Shown here: positions 47,901 through 57,391 of the stretch, one piece after another
How the letters are laid out: each line of letters starts with the position of its first letter
How positions within the stretch are numbered: the stretch's first letter is position 1
From: Nectonema munidae
Taxonomy: Eukaryota > Nematomorpha > Nectonematoida > Nectonematidae
Assembly (NCBI GenBank): GCA_030549495.1
Contig: JAUIRK010000730.1
Coordinates: 1 to 64,000, forward strand
Length of the DNA: 64,000 nucleotides
Reading direction: 5' to 3'
Notes under the pieces: generated by a model
What the model was told of the DNA's origin: nothing
Database searches by the model: none
Seen by the model: the letters and a program-made list of their open reading frames with translations, nothing else
Position numbers and translations under genes: made by a program

Positions 47901-50450
47901 ATAAAAATTTTTTTTAGCGAAATTGATCCAAATGATGAATCTTCACAATAAGATGAAGAAAATGGCTTTATTGATGGCCAATTTTTGGCTTGGAAATAAA
48001 AAACTAGAAGAGACCATTCAAAGTAAAATAAAATGAAACCACCACCACCTCTCAATCCTCAAATATTTTTTCGATCAAAAGTTTGAAACAAGCAATAAAT
48101 AAGTTTGAAGCAACAGGGCGTCAATTCTGCTAAAAATGCCTTAAAAACTATCCCTCCGACTTCAGTTGAATCTGAGCTTTTTCAGCAGCCAGTTTCATAA
48201 CAAAAATAAGGTTTCTGCTGGGTGGAAAAAGTATTAATTGTTTGTTTTTTCTTAAAGGTTTTCATAGAACGAGTAAATATATTTTTTTGCATAATAAAAA
48301 CAAGGCTTTGAGAATTTTCAAAACCTATATAAATTCATGACAATAACAAACTTTTAATTATATTATATTATTCATTTTTTGATTAAATCAAAATAAAAAT
48401 ATTAGACAATTTGAAAAAAATTTCGCTAAATTCAATTCTTTGGAACTCGGGATTAATATTTTTTGGCGTTAATTGCCGCGATTTTCCGGTACAAAAATAA
48501 TAATCAGAAAACAGAAACAGTAGTTAAAACCCCCACCTCACAACAAATTGAATTTTATCTGAAAATGTGAATGTTAGTGAACCTCTAGAAGAGCATTTAA
48601 TTTTGAAAAGTGACTTACTATAGAAAAATCTTAGAAATATATCCAGTTCCAGCCCTTGTAATAAATAAGTGTGTGGTAATTTTTTTCCCTTTGCTTTTTC
48701 CTTCTTATATATGATTTATTTATTTAAATTTTTCATCAAGGATTAAAGAGTATGATTTCTGGCGAAACTACTTCTATCGCGTCTCACTTATTAAAGAAGC
48801 AAACAAATTCACACCAGAACCACTGGTATCCCAAAATATTAGTATGTTAAATGTTTTTTCATCTTTTTGCTGTTATCTGGCTCGTCGCATAAATTTTTAG
48901 AGTGAGTAAACTTAAAAAAATTCCGTCCTTTGCAATAATTTAAACAATCTGCGCCATGGTTGTTGTATATGTGTGTAATGAGATATCTCTCCATCTTTTG
49001 ATACTTTCCTCAAAACTCTGAAAAGATTCCTCAATAAATTATCTCTCATGTCTAAATCTTCATAATCCAATGTGCTGAAAACCAATAAAACATCCTATTT
49101 TAGTAATCAAAATTGTTTTAGTGTAGAAATCTACCACAAAACCTTATTAAGCGAAATTTTTAATATATCGTAGATTTTGTGTTTTCAATGCCTTGATAAT
49201 TTATTTGATTAAAAATATTCCCACTATAACAAAATGTCAATAAAATTAAAATTAGAACAAGCCCCAATTTGGTTGTCAGTTTAGAAACCAACATTTTGCT
49301 GCACCTAAGCAGACTTTCATAATTGCCACACGTTGCATAGTATTTTTTGTCCTTACCCTGTGATTAGCTCTTGTGGCTTTCTTCTACAATGGACAACTTT
49401 CATATCTTCAATAGTTATTGTCAAGATATTTCTTCTTTTAACCGCTATATTTCAAATATTATTTTGTTTTTCCTTCATTTCTATAAAATATTTGTCACCC
49501 GATTGAGATTTTCTGCTTTGTTTTTTGTATTAAGCTTTACGTAAAAATAAATTATTTTAACTTGGAACAGAAGGAACATGATGTATTTTTTATATTTCAA
49601 CAATTTCATAATATAGATCACTTAAAACCTCAAAATTTCGATGAATTTTTCTAACATTATGAAAAAGCTTTTGTTTTCTAACATCAATAAGAAAAGACAT
49701 TCTAATCTATATAGGCTAATTTTAAAAAAGTCTTTAAACACTAATAAATTTTACATGTAAACAAAAGTAGTTACAACTTTTTTTCATTCAATTTGAGAAT
49801 AAATTTTGCCCATATAAATAAATAAAATTGAATTTTATGATTCTAGTCCTTATATACACTTGGGTTTAACGAAAAAAAAGGCCCTGGTGTTTCAGGTTCT
49901 ACTGCATATTGACAACTTTCTCTATATTTTTGCTCTAAATCATAACAACTTTCGATTTATTTCTTTAAATACTTTGACCCTAAATAATGTATAAAAAATT
50001 TGCAAGTTTTCATCTGAATTGAATCTCTTTATAGAAGTTTTCTACCTGCTTCCTTAGTATAAGAAGAACTATATTTAGTGTGTCTTTGAAAGAACCACAC
50101 GACAACGTTTAATCATTAATGGAATTATTTTAATAGCCAAAACACGCCCATCCCTAACTCCTTTATTCATAGTTCAATATAATATATCTTTATATACTAC
50201 GCATGCACTATATATTTACATACGAACTCAAATAAATAGTAAAAATTATTGTATCCAGTTCTTTAATTATTTTTTATACAATATTTTGAAAGAATGTCAG
50301 ATCTCATCTCCAGTAAAGCTTGCTGAAAATAAAGGGAAAGTTGAAAGAATACATGAAAATATTTTATCCGATGAATTAAAAGAATTTGAAGTTTTGGGAA
50401 AAGAGGAATCCATAGATAAAGAGTTCAATGCTATTTTCAAGGACGAATAA
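32684..50450 (+). CDS. SYAP1: SYAP1-like BSD-domain protein, six coding exons
   Basis: Human SYAP1/SAP47 is a BSD-domain adaptor linked to growth-factor AKT signalling, found at synapses and the Golgi. Joined exons 32684-32963, 36639-36733, 43112-43273, 43332-43471, 48741-48841 and 50314-50450 give 304 codons with all phases agreeing and GT/AG borders. Residues 1-93 are acidic, serine-rich and low complexity. ALEKEQKKFQDE lies at about 130-141, then APWIGFENED. The BSD domain is about 170-238 (DERAFLQSPPTSCEFSFDF, RFKLVPKM), ending with the diagnostic FW in YDFWRNYFYRVSLIK. The C-terminus DELKEFEVLGKEES...KEFNAIFKDE matches the family's ELxEYEV...KEIxxML ending. The human protein is 352 residues, so the linker before the C-terminus is short here, or one exon between 48.9 and 50.3 kb was missed. 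The exon 1-2 junction is the least certain. Confidence 0.88.
33065..34219. other. SYAP1-like intron 1, first part; nothing recognised
   Basis: AT-rich intronic DNA with no recognisable coding, RNA gene or terminal repeat before the LINE fragment that starts near 34220. Confidence 0.4.
34220..35159 (-). mobile_element. LINE reverse transcriptase fragment in intron 1
   Basis: The minus strand reads CLVEIEKAFDRVRRKIVEWA (about 35110), the RT motif around the first catalytic aspartate in its usual KAFD form. SVLSAHLFPNVLDGILNAEK (about 34890) and LMTETIEELELKFYRYKS (about 34840) follow, then KPVITYGSGKWVV and MGGVKLVDRIEAKELVDK near 34240-34370. This order is that of a non-LTR element whose RT has the EEL..K...W block after the catalytic YADD, which is itself decayed here. 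Frameshifted. Cut at 35159, where a MITE begins. It lies antisense to the host gene. Confidence 0.75.
35160..35365. mobile_element. hAT-type MITE, CAGTGGCGTAGC family, aged target duplication
   Basis: The ends CAGTGGCGTAGCTAG (35160) and, inverted, CAGAGGCGTTAGTCAG (ending 35365) are flanked by CTGTAACC and CTGTAAAA, 6 of 8 matching. The interior is G-run-rich and non-coding. Same family as 55611-55772, but clearly older. Confidence 0.8.
35692..35763 (+). tRNA. tRNA-Asp (GTC)
   Basis: A 72-base cloverleaf. Acceptor stem TCCTTGG/CCAAGGA with discriminator G. A-box region TGGTAGTATAGTGG. Anticodon loop CTGTCAC with anticodon GTC at 35725-35727 on a 5-bp stem (one G-T pair). B box GGTTCGATTCC at 35742-35752. 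No intron. It decodes GAC/GAU. It lies in intron 1 of the SYAP1-like gene in the same orientation and has its own terminator, so transcription by RNA polymerase III is expected. Confidence 0.96.
35765..35772 (+). terminator. RNA polymerase III terminator of tRNA-Asp
   Basis: Eight consecutive T residues, two bases after the mature tRNA 3' end. Confidence 0.85.
35774..36638. other. SYAP1-like intron 1, last part; nothing recognised
   Basis: AT-rich intronic DNA between the tRNA terminator and exon 2. No recognisable repeat family. Confidence 0.4.
36639..36733 (+). CDS. SYAP1: SYAP1-like exon 2
   Basis: Acceptor TTTTTTGATTAG, donor GTAAAA. Encodes LVSDSKMFTLSTLKDKVQKT and AFTIKDRLPNT, a basic amphipathic helix corresponding in place to the region of human SYAP1 before the EKEQKKF block. 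Similarity is weak, so the call depends on position and phase. Confidence 0.6.
36734..39054. other. SYAP1-like intron 2, first part; one hAT-type end
   Basis: AT-rich. Read on the minus strand from 38004 inward, the sequence runs CAGTAGCGGGATTCAGCCGG, TTTGCACCGGTTCGTTAGAA, CCG. This is a CAG-type terminus with a GGTTC.../GAACC hairpin. No opposite end was found. A short (TTA)n run lies at about 38428-38443. Confidence 0.4.
39055..39230 (+). mobile_element. Partial hAT end (CAGTGTTTTCCAACGT)
   Basis: CAGTGTTTTCCAACGT followed by GACCTCTTGGCCCACATTTG resembles the terminal region of ZBED-type hAT elements and their MITEs. No inverted partner was seen before the piggyBac remnant. Confidence 0.4.
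40024..40308. mobile_element. hAT-type MITE inserted in the piggyBac remnant
   Basis: CAACGTTTTTTAAACTGTGT at 40024 and, inverted, CAGCGTTTTTCAAACATTTT (ending 40308), then TGTCGCG and TGGGACCC, match the CAGCG(G)TTCTCAAACTGTGGGTCGCG type of hAT end. piggyBac coding resumes on either side. No target duplication could be read. Confidence 0.65.
41556..41950. mobile_element. GC-ended MITE-like element in the piggyBac remnant
   Basis: CGGGGAG near 41557 and its inverse CTCCCCG near 41943 enclose two copies of a TTCCCCGCGRG motif (41577-41588 and 41899-41909) around an AT-rich, non-coding middle. It lies directly downstream of the piggyBac N-terminal block. The GC-rich ends contrast sharply with the flanks. 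Limits are approximate and the family is unknown. Confidence 0.5.
42791..42952. mobile_element. 162-bp hAT-type MITE in intron 2
   Basis: CAGGCCTGTCGATAAG at 42791 and, inverted, CAGCCCTGTCGTCAGAC (ending 42952) are flanked by GTTTTAAT and GTGTTAAT (7 of 8 matching). It has the short CAG ends and 8-bp duplication expected of hAT. Non-coding. Confidence 0.82.
43112..43273 (+). CDS. SYAP1: SYAP1-like exon 3
   Basis: Acceptor ATTTTTTAG, donor GTAAGAT, 54 codons in phase 0. Holds ALEKEQKKFQDE and APWIGFENEDEVKEQILSIS, equal to human FQKEQKKF and PPWV...EETIQQQILALS. Only 58 bases separate it from exon 4. Confidence 0.93.
43332..43471 (+). CDS. SYAP1: SYAP1-like exon 4 (BSD domain)
   Basis: Acceptor TTTATAG, donor GTTTAT after two bases of a methionine codon. 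Encodes DERAFLQSPPTSCEFSFDF, MSGTAKLLLSEDKNL and HIRFKLVPK, aligning with human DKRNFLRDPP...FNFDF...[21 protein letters not shown]. Confidence 0.93.
43575..45450 (-). mobile_element. Jockey-like LINE fragment in intron 4 (endonuclease and first half of RT)
   Basis: The minus strand shows an asparagine/proline-rich ORF1-type tail (45130-45400), then ININGNSKKITELALLTKQL and NPNIITIQETK (about 45020-45110), the start of an endonuclease. IILIGDINAQTKWFSPYTDN follows at about 44670-44730 (GDxNA motif). Then come IANTFNKQFTNTAPKATNK (about 44030), the pre-RT linker SLRPYQIANIHNKHLGPKTI, NTIQHTWKTSIILPIPKQHK, and YRPISLLSPAAKILEKI (about 43690), RT block 1. The rest of the RT is absent. Stops break the frame. 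It is antisense to the host gene, and its coding strand is rich in A and C. Confidence 0.8.
45451..47695. other. SYAP1-like intron 4, middle; nothing firm
   Basis: AT-rich intronic DNA. TTAACTCTTTGAGTACCAG near 46367 looks like a piggyBac-type end, but no inverted partner exists. No genes were seen. Confidence 0.35.
47696..47740. repeat. Perfect 11-bp inverted repeat TATAAGTCGAC
   Basis: TATAAGTCGAC at 47696-47706 and GTCGACTTATA at 47730-47740 form a hairpin. It sits just upstream of a hAT fragment and may be part of a transposon end region. Confidence 0.65.
47870..48300 (+). mobile_element. hAT (Ac-like) transposase C-terminal fragment in intron 4
   Basis: The plus strand reads IFFSEIDPNDESSQ and DEENGFIDGQFLAWK, then KTIPPTSVESE, then in another frame AFSAASFITKIRFLLGGKSI and NCLFFLK. 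This is the hAT dimerisation motif PTSVESERxFSxAGxxxTKxRxxL...L.FLK. There is a frameshift between VESE and FSAA, and further stops, so the fragment is dead. Confidence 0.75.
48741..48841 (+). CDS. SYAP1: SYAP1-like exon 5 (BSD domain end)
   Basis: Acceptor TTTCATCAAG, donor GTATGT. The first base completes the methionine split with exon 4, giving VPKMIKEYDFWRNYFYRVSL and IKEANKFTPEPLVSQN. The FWRNYFYRVSLIK block is nearly invariant in the family. Confidence 0.95.
48842..50313. other. SYAP1-like intron 5; no repeat identified
   Basis: AT-rich intronic DNA. Because the predicted protein is shorter than human SYAP1 before the C-terminal helix, an extra exon could be hidden here. I could not find one with clear homology. 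Confidence 0.35.
50314..50450 (+). CDS. SYAP1: SYAP1-like exon 6 (stop codon)
   Basis: Acceptor ATCTCCAG at 50313 restores the phase of exon 5. It encodes KLAENKGKVERIHENI, LSDELKEFEVLGKEES and KEFNAIFKDE, then TAA at 50448-50450. The conserved C-terminal ELxEYEV helix supports it. An acceptor 13 bases earlier (TGTCAG) would hit a stop at once. Confidence 0.88.
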
Positions 50451-50594
50451 TCCCTTTTTCTTTCTTCATTTTTGCAATACTAAATGTTTATATATTTTTT
50501 TTTACTTTACTTAAATTTAACTCCTATACATTAATATCTTTAAAAAATATTTATTATTTTTAAAAAATTTTTTAAAAAAGCCAATTGGAAGTTT

Positions 50595-50600
50595 AATAAA
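50595..50600 (+). promoter_or_regulatory. Polyadenylation signal for the SYAP1-like gene
   Basis: AATAAA about 145 bases after the stop codon at 50450, the first clear signal downstream. Confidence 0.5.
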
Positions 50601-52539
50601 ATTCTTATCCCTCAATTTGTAAATCATATAAGGATGGTTTGCTTCTTCTTTTTTGCTTTGTATACGCTTAACGCAGTCGGCGATTAACCCAGGGATGCCA
50701 TTCCTTTTAATTTACACGTTTTGATAATTTTATGCGTTTTTTTTATATAAACGATATAAAATATAGTCTCTAGTACCATGAAAGATTTTTACCCACTACC
50801 TCGCTCAAATTTGTTATCTAAATCCATCACTCGTCAAAGTAAGAAAATTCTCCTATAAGCTTTACTATTTGACACTGTTGATAATAATTGATGTAAAGAA
50901 ATATATGATTTCACAATCTTAAAGGAAAATAAATTTGGTATTTTCGAACAGATCATGTGTGTTAGAAAAGTTTCTACTAGGCTTAAGGCTTCTGTCACTT
51001 GGTCTCTTAGATATTTTTAGCTTGGTTCGTAATGAACTCGTCACAAATGTGGAATTTGTGTTAGAAAAGATATTTGTTCAATGCTAGAAAAACATTATGA
51101 TAAGAAAGAACTCTGGTATAGAAAAGGTTTCAAAAAAAGGCTTCTTATTGGTGAGAGGCAACGCTCTCTCCCCAAAGTGATTTAAAGGGGGTGAAAAAGC
51201 CTTTCGCTCCAACAATAATTTCGACATTAAATGACTTGTTTGACTTATCAGTAGACTTCCCATATCACTTTACTTGTTTTATGGTTGAGTGTCAGATATA
51301 AATTCTATTTGAAATTTTTTTTTTAATTAAAATAAAGAAGTTTGCCCCCTCCCCTCCAAATAATTTTAATAATGTGCGCCCCTGTTCTTAGTATTTATAA
51401 GAAAAAAGTGTATGACTATAACACATCACCATAAAAGTCTAATTTTAGCAAAGTTTAAAAATTTATGAATTTTTGATTTTTATCCAATGAACATACAACC
51501 ATTATTACTCGAAATTACACGTGGACAGTCATCTCACCATTATTTGTTAAACTGAAAAGCATGTGATCGTATTTTTTATGACACCATCTTATTTGACCGT
51601 AATCAGTAAATGAAATAATTATGAAAGCAACAGATTATTTTTTCATTTATCAACACAACAATCGAGTGCGAAAAAAAGCCGACAGAGGAAGAAATCATCT
51701 TAAGAGATCACCGCTTACAACAGAAGATAGTGACGCATCTGAAAATTTTGATGATGAAACCAAAGCTCACAGTTATTCAGCAACAGCCAAGACAGTTTGA
51801 ACAAGGCTTTTTACAGCTATTCAGTTCATGAAAAGCCAGACTCATTCACATGCTGGTCACTATAACATCATAGCCTTAACTGGAGCAAAATTGTTAGGAA
51901 AATCACTCATATAAAGAAGAATCAAATCAAAAATAAATTGATAATTCTTCATGTTCGCTATTTTTGTATACTCATCCATTAGTATTGGGTACATTCCCGC
52001 TTCTTCTATTTTGTCTCTAATCACCTAAATAAAGCTTTCGGCTAGAACTCCTATAAATTCTTCACACGATCGTTAAGGCAAATAATTTGGAGATTTATAG
52101 CTTTTCACAAACTTATAAAGCATTTCTCTAAAAGTAGGATTTGTATCTAGCTTTTCTTTGCAAATTTATTGGTCATACATAACAGATTCTAACAATATTT
52201 TTTATCATTATTTCATAATTGTTAATATAATTATGATAATTTCTTCATTATTAATTAAAACGACCTTTTTTTCAGAGAAAATTTTTTTTGAAACCATTAA
52301 AATTTTATATTTTCAAATTTATATTATTTTCACTAAATATTCATATTAAAAATAATTGTTATTAATACCCATTACTTAACATTACTAAGTTAGCAATTAA
52401 TGCAAACATATCAACCAACGTTGGAAAGTGCTTAAACTAAATTTTATTTTTAAAAATGTCTAACTTTTTTAAGAGTTAATGACTATGCATTCCCAGAAAT
52501 CTGGATAACAAAAACTGCAAGAAAGGATTAGACGAGAAA
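50601..52539. other. Intergenic; one CAGGGGCG-type hAT end and a short open stretch
   Basis: Read on the minus strand from 51384 inward, CAGGGGCGCACATTATT and AAAATTATTTGGAGGG match the terminus at 5115, so two copies of that family are present. A plus-strand stretch at about 51655-51910 is open for about 55 codons, then again for about 30, and is lysine/serine-rich. It is not recognised. Confidence 0.4.
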
Positions 52540-55510
52540 AAAATAAAAAAAAAAGGTGCAAAAGACACTTTTTAGTTTGAGACAATAAAATCCAATACAC
52601 TTCAAGCAGAAAAATCTTCAACGATTTGTAATGTCAAAGAAAATGAAAATCTTGAAAAAACCAAAGAAAACCTCATATTCTCAAGTACATTTGATATTAA
52701 CTTAAATGAAATTCCTCTTTCTGATATAAGTATAAATGGGGAACGGTTGAAACGAGATTGTGTTGAATATCTTGAAGAAGAAAATTTTAATGATGATCAA
52801 GACATGATATTGGTTGTATTACAAATGAAGTTCCTACCCAGGCTGAAATAGAAAAGTTTGCCATTTTTGGCCACATTCCATTTCCTAAACAATTCCCAAA
52901 TAATTTGGATAATGAAACTTTTCCCGAAACTACATTAAAATTCCGTGGTACAAGAGAAACTCATAAGAAACCGTTTCAAGTCAAGTAAAAAACGTTGTTT
53001 TGTTTAACATGTTGATTGTTTGGGCACGATGCCAACTGTTCTTCTGCAAAGTCTACACTCGCTTCCTCAGAAGGTTGATCAACTAGTACGAAGTGCCAAA
53101 AATTAAGTGTTAAAATCCGTGAACATGAAAAAATTAAAAACAAAAAAGAGTGTTACATAAAATGGAAAGAGCTAGAAAGACGCCTTTCTTATGAAAAAGG
53201 AATTGATTCTTAGAAATAAATTACAATGCTGAAGCTTTGAAATACAATGTATTAAAGCGTATCATTGATGCTGTTCTTTTTTTGGGGGAAGTGGCTTGCC
53301 ATTTAATGAAACATCTCATATAGTTGGAGATCCAAACAATGCTAATTTTTTACGTTTGATTGAGCTTTTATCAAGGTGACACCCTATTCTTCAAGAACAT
53401 GTAGAAAAAGTAAAGGAAACAAAAAAAAAAGGCAAACGTATTCAAGTTGATTATTTATCTCCAGATTTCGAAAATCAGTTCATTACAGAATGTTATAAAG
53501 CAAAAAATTTTGTTGGAAGGGAGAGCTTCAAAATATTTTGCAATCATTGTGGATTCAACCCCTGACTTTTCGCATATTGAACAAACAACATTTTAGCTGA
53601 GGTACTTGAACTTGAAGGATAGTTAATATGAGATACAAGAATGATTTTTTATTTTTGCTGATGGTAGCAGTAAGAATGGTGAAGAAATCGCTAAATTAAT
53701 CATTTATACCTTAGAAGAGCATGCCATTCCTTTGTCTGACTGCAGAGCAAAAAGATATAATAATGCTGCAAATATGCAGGTAAGTATAAAGGCACTCAAG
53801 CAATTATTCAAGAGCTAAATTCAGTAGCAGTCTTTTCTCCATATGGGCTGTAATACTTTGAATCTATGTGGAAACAAGGCTGCTGAATGCATACCTGAAA
53901 CAATCACGTTTTTTGGAACGGTTTAAACAATAATTTGTTTAGTTCTAGTTGGGAAATACTCAAAGCACACACGGGTTGTTATTTGAAAGGTATGTCAGAT
54001 ACCAGATGGTAGACAGACTCCAGTGCATCAAGCCGTTTGCATTTCATCTCAATGGTATTAAAAATGAGCAAGATTTGTTGGAGCAATACTGATGTCATCA
54101 GTGTGGTATAAAATTTTGGCCGCAATAGATATTTGCAACAAAGTTTATCAAGCTTGTGATGCCACACTGAATGTAGAAGTATCAAACATTTAAAATTCAT
54201 CTTGAAGAATTATTAGGGCTGAAAAAATTTGGGATGAAATTAAAGAAGTTGCTCTAAATCTTGAGATAGAGCTTAAGTTGAGCTACGGACGAAAGCCTAT
54301 GGATCGAAAAAGAACAAAGACGTATGTTATGCAACTTTAGCTGATCCAATATGTCAGATATGAATGATACCGATGATAGGAAGAAGCTTATTTAAGGAAA
54401 ACTGTGTTTAATGTTTTAATTGTTAATGTTGTTGCTGGATTGACTGTTAGGTTTAATGCTGTTAAAGATTGACAGAAAATTTTGATTTTCACTCAATCTC
54501 TGAGAATGGGATCTGACTTTTTACCCAAACTCTCTCAAACTCACCCAAACTCATACAAAAAAATCATTTTTCAATTAAAAAAGTATAAAAAAATTAAAAT
54601 TGAAAGGTTTGTTGTTCAGTCTTTTTAATTTTCTTTTAACCATCAGCATGTCGAATTTTTTTTATTGTTTTTTGTATTAGAGAGAGACTCCAATTTTCAT
54701 TTTTAATATTTAAATTGGCTAAAAAAAAATTCCTCCAACAAATGGTAATTATTTTTATCTATTATAAGCATGTTGCCCTCCAAATAACGACATATTAATA
54801 ATATATGGAAATTTATTCTACATATAGCTCTAAGAATTTGGACCATAAATATAATAAATAAATAATTATAAAAAATATTAAAATTTAAATAAATTTATAA
54901 ATTTTTATAAATAAATATAAAATTGATAGAAGAAATACAACATTTAAAAGTTGTACATAAAGCTAATCTCCAAAAATCAAAGTCAAAGCCTTTAGAGTTA
55001 CCAAATGTGCTGAGAAATTACAAACTGTTTCAAATTTTTCGGAAAAGTTTTTGACTATTCCAGTTACAGTAGTACCTGTTGAAAGATCTTTTAGTGAGCT
55101 CAAATTGGTGAAGAATTATTTGTGGTCCATTATATTTCAAACAAAACTTGTTGATCTGGCAAGATTAAGTATTGATCTAGCATTATTAAAAAAACTGATT
55201 TTGATAGTGTAATTTGAAATTTTGCAAAAAAAAGTCAGAAAAGCTATTATTCCAATTAGATTCTTTTTTTTTTTATTTAATTCTCTTCTAAATTTGAATC
55301 TTCATCATATGTGAAATTAGTTTTTTTTGCCAATTTACATGATACATGTGGGTATTGATATTTTTTATTTTTATACTAATCAATAAAAAAATTATTTTTT
55401 AGCCAATATGAATAAATATACTTTTTTTGAAATTCATAAGGGCCCTTGAGTAGTTTTGTTTAGGGGCCCAAAAATTCTCTCAGAGGCAAAATAACCTAAC
55501 CCTCGCTTGA
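52540..55510 (+). mobile_element. Decayed hAT with TTF zinc finger and DUF4371-type transposase
   Basis: Plus-strand pieces: GCITNEVPTQAEIEKFAIFG (52810), FRGTRETHKKPFQVK and TLFCLTC (52950-53010, TTF-type finger), REHEKIKNKKECYIKWKELE and RRLSYEKGIDS (53120-53210), LKRIIDAVLFLGE, GRASKYFAIIVDSTPDFSHI (about 53520-53580, RNase-H-like core with the VDSTPD aspartate), and FLFLLMVAV onward. The C-terminal dimerisation region follows at 55040-55215 (PVERSFSELKLVKNYL-like blocks across frames, ending TDFDSVI). A GGGCCC-containing end lies near 55463-55510. Low-complexity DNA at 54490-54950 interrupts the domain. Many stops and frameshifts. Confidence 0.75.
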
Positions 55511-55610
55511 CTGACGCTTTTTTTACTAACACGGTTAACGGACTAGGACAATATTGTTTTATATTCATTAACATATTTTTACTTTAAATTAGTGAAATCA
55601 ATATCCCATA

Positions 55611-55772
55611 CAGTGGCGTAGCCAAAAAATGGAAGTGGGGGGGGGGGGGCATGCAAGGAATTTAGGGGGGCAAGCATATTGGAAATAAAATTATTTGGGG
55701 GGGGGGGTGGCAGAAAAGGTATTTGGGGGGGGGGGGCACTACCACCCTTGCCCCCCTCTTGATACGCCACTG
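55611..55772. mobile_element. hAT-type MITE, CAGTGGCGTAGC family, perfect 8-bp duplication
   Basis: CAGTGGCGTAGCCAA at 55611 and, inverted, CAGTGGCGTATCAAG (ending 55772) are flanked by identical ATCCCATA at 55603-55610 and 55773-55780. The interior has three G-runs and no coding. The perfect duplication suggests a young insertion. Confidence 0.93.
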
Positions 55773-55780
55773 ATCCCATA

Positions 55781-56978
55781 TAAAACTATAGAAAACCTTT
55801 GAAACCAAAATGAAAAAATACATTGTGAAAACTATTTTTTACAATAAAAATTGTTTAAAATTTAACCCCATCTAAAAAATGCTAAAAAAATGTTTCAATG
55901 TCTGAGTATGATGAATGATAACAACAATGATTATAAATAACTACATTAGATATATGAAGATAATAATATAAGCGTTTTATGCCTATAGGTTTGATTTATC
56001 CATCTCATATACAAATATCAAGATGAATATGGAATAACTCTTGTTAAAAAAATTATTATATGTAGGATCTAAGGAGTTGTGTGTAGACTTATTATATTTG
56101 GTAAATTTTTTGTTGAAAAGATTACTCATTAGTGATATGCTTTTAATAATATGACCAATATATTGAAAGAAATAAATGCTTTTCTCTTTTATCTTTGAGA
56201 TACTTAGGCAAGATTGCTTTAAAAAATTTTAAAATTCTTTTTTTTACTTTTTTTTATTTCATTTTCTATAATTTATATTTTACACTAAAAAAGTTATGGT
56301 TTACACTTGAATTTTTTTAATTTTAAATTTATTAATTTTTTGATTTTCAATTCTGTGTATATATTCTTATAGATCTTAATTTTAAGAAATAGTTAGGCTT
56401 CATATCCCCCGGTGTAATTTATTTGCCTCACCAAATTTTATGTTTTTGATATACCTGGCTTTTCTTCCTTGCTATATTCTCCTTTAAAACTCAGGGAATG
56501 AGTTAGTATTTTTCAAATATATTTAGTATCAAATTTTGTGAATTTTTTTTTATTAAATTATATTTTTAATTTGTTATACTGTAAAGTAAGAAATTTTAGC
56601 AAACACAAAATATTCTCTGAATTAAATTTTTCGAATATAATTATAATAGTGTCAAGCTTTTTTTAATATAAAATTCCTTATAAAATTAAAAAATACTGTC
56701 ATTTCGGTGTTAAGTGCTCAACACGTAAAAAAGCTATTTTTTAGGCTAAATATGTAAAATTTTCGGAAATGTTTATTTGCGAAATTAAATTCTCGTAAAT
56801 TTGTTTATGAACCATAATTTGCGAAATTAGATTACTTTAAAGTATTTGAAATTAGATATTTTTATAAAACTGTTGTGCTAATTGTATCGTAACCCCAGCA
56901 ATCCGAAATTTTTTATTTTATAAAGTCCCAAATGTGTCAATTGTCGAAAACATAAAAAAAACAATGTTAATGCTTATA
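55781..56978. other. AT-rich intergenic DNA, nothing recognised
   Basis: No open frame with homology, no RNA gene and no terminal repeats were seen. Confidence 0.4.
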
Positions 56979-57081
56979 TTAATTTTTATGTTAGTTTTTT
57001 AAAGGAAAAAAATATTTAGGTACTTATGGGTTAATTTTTATGTTAGTTTTTTAAAGGAAAAAATATTTAGGTACTTATGGG
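56979..57081 (+). repeat. Recent tandem duplication of 52 bp crossing a MITE border
   Basis: Units 56979-57030 and 57031-57081 differ only in the length of one A-run. Each ends with GGTACTTATGGG, the first 12 bases of the MITE that starts at 57070, so the duplication includes both flank and element end. Confidence 0.9.
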
Positions 57082-57383
57082 TTATCTCTCCCCCCCCCCC
57101 CCCCCCCCACTCTAAAAAATTTTTTAAAAATTTTTATTTTAATTTAAATGATGAGTAAAAATAATAAATGACTAAATATAAAAATATTTTATATATAAAA
57201 AAACTTACTAAAAAATATTATATAGTATAACTAATGAAAATCATACCGCAAAAAAGTAATAATTAGTTTAATTTATTTTCATAAATTAAATATATATATT
57301 TAATTATATATTTAAAATTATTAAGTTGGAAAAAAAATTAAAAAAAATTTTTTAGAGTGGGGTGGAAATAACCCATAAGTACC
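57070..57383. mobile_element. 314-bp MITE with about 40-bp inverted ends and perfect 8-bp duplication
   Basis: GGTACTTATGGGTTAT at 57070 is repeated inverted at 57368-57383. The arms go on through CACTCTAAAAAATTTTTT. Flanks AATATTTA at 57062-57069 and 57384-57391 are identical. A run of 19 Cs (57090-57108) in the left arm stands where the right arm has CCACCCC, a slippage expansion. The superfamily is not assigned; an 8-bp duplication allows hAT or P-like. Confidence 0.9.
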
Positions 57384-57391
57384 AATATTTA

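Noticed and set aside
50301-50313. Acceptor TGTCAG as start of SYAP1 exon 6
   Set aside because: In the phase set by exon 5 it meets a stop within eight codons; the acceptor 13 bases later opens the conserved C-terminus.
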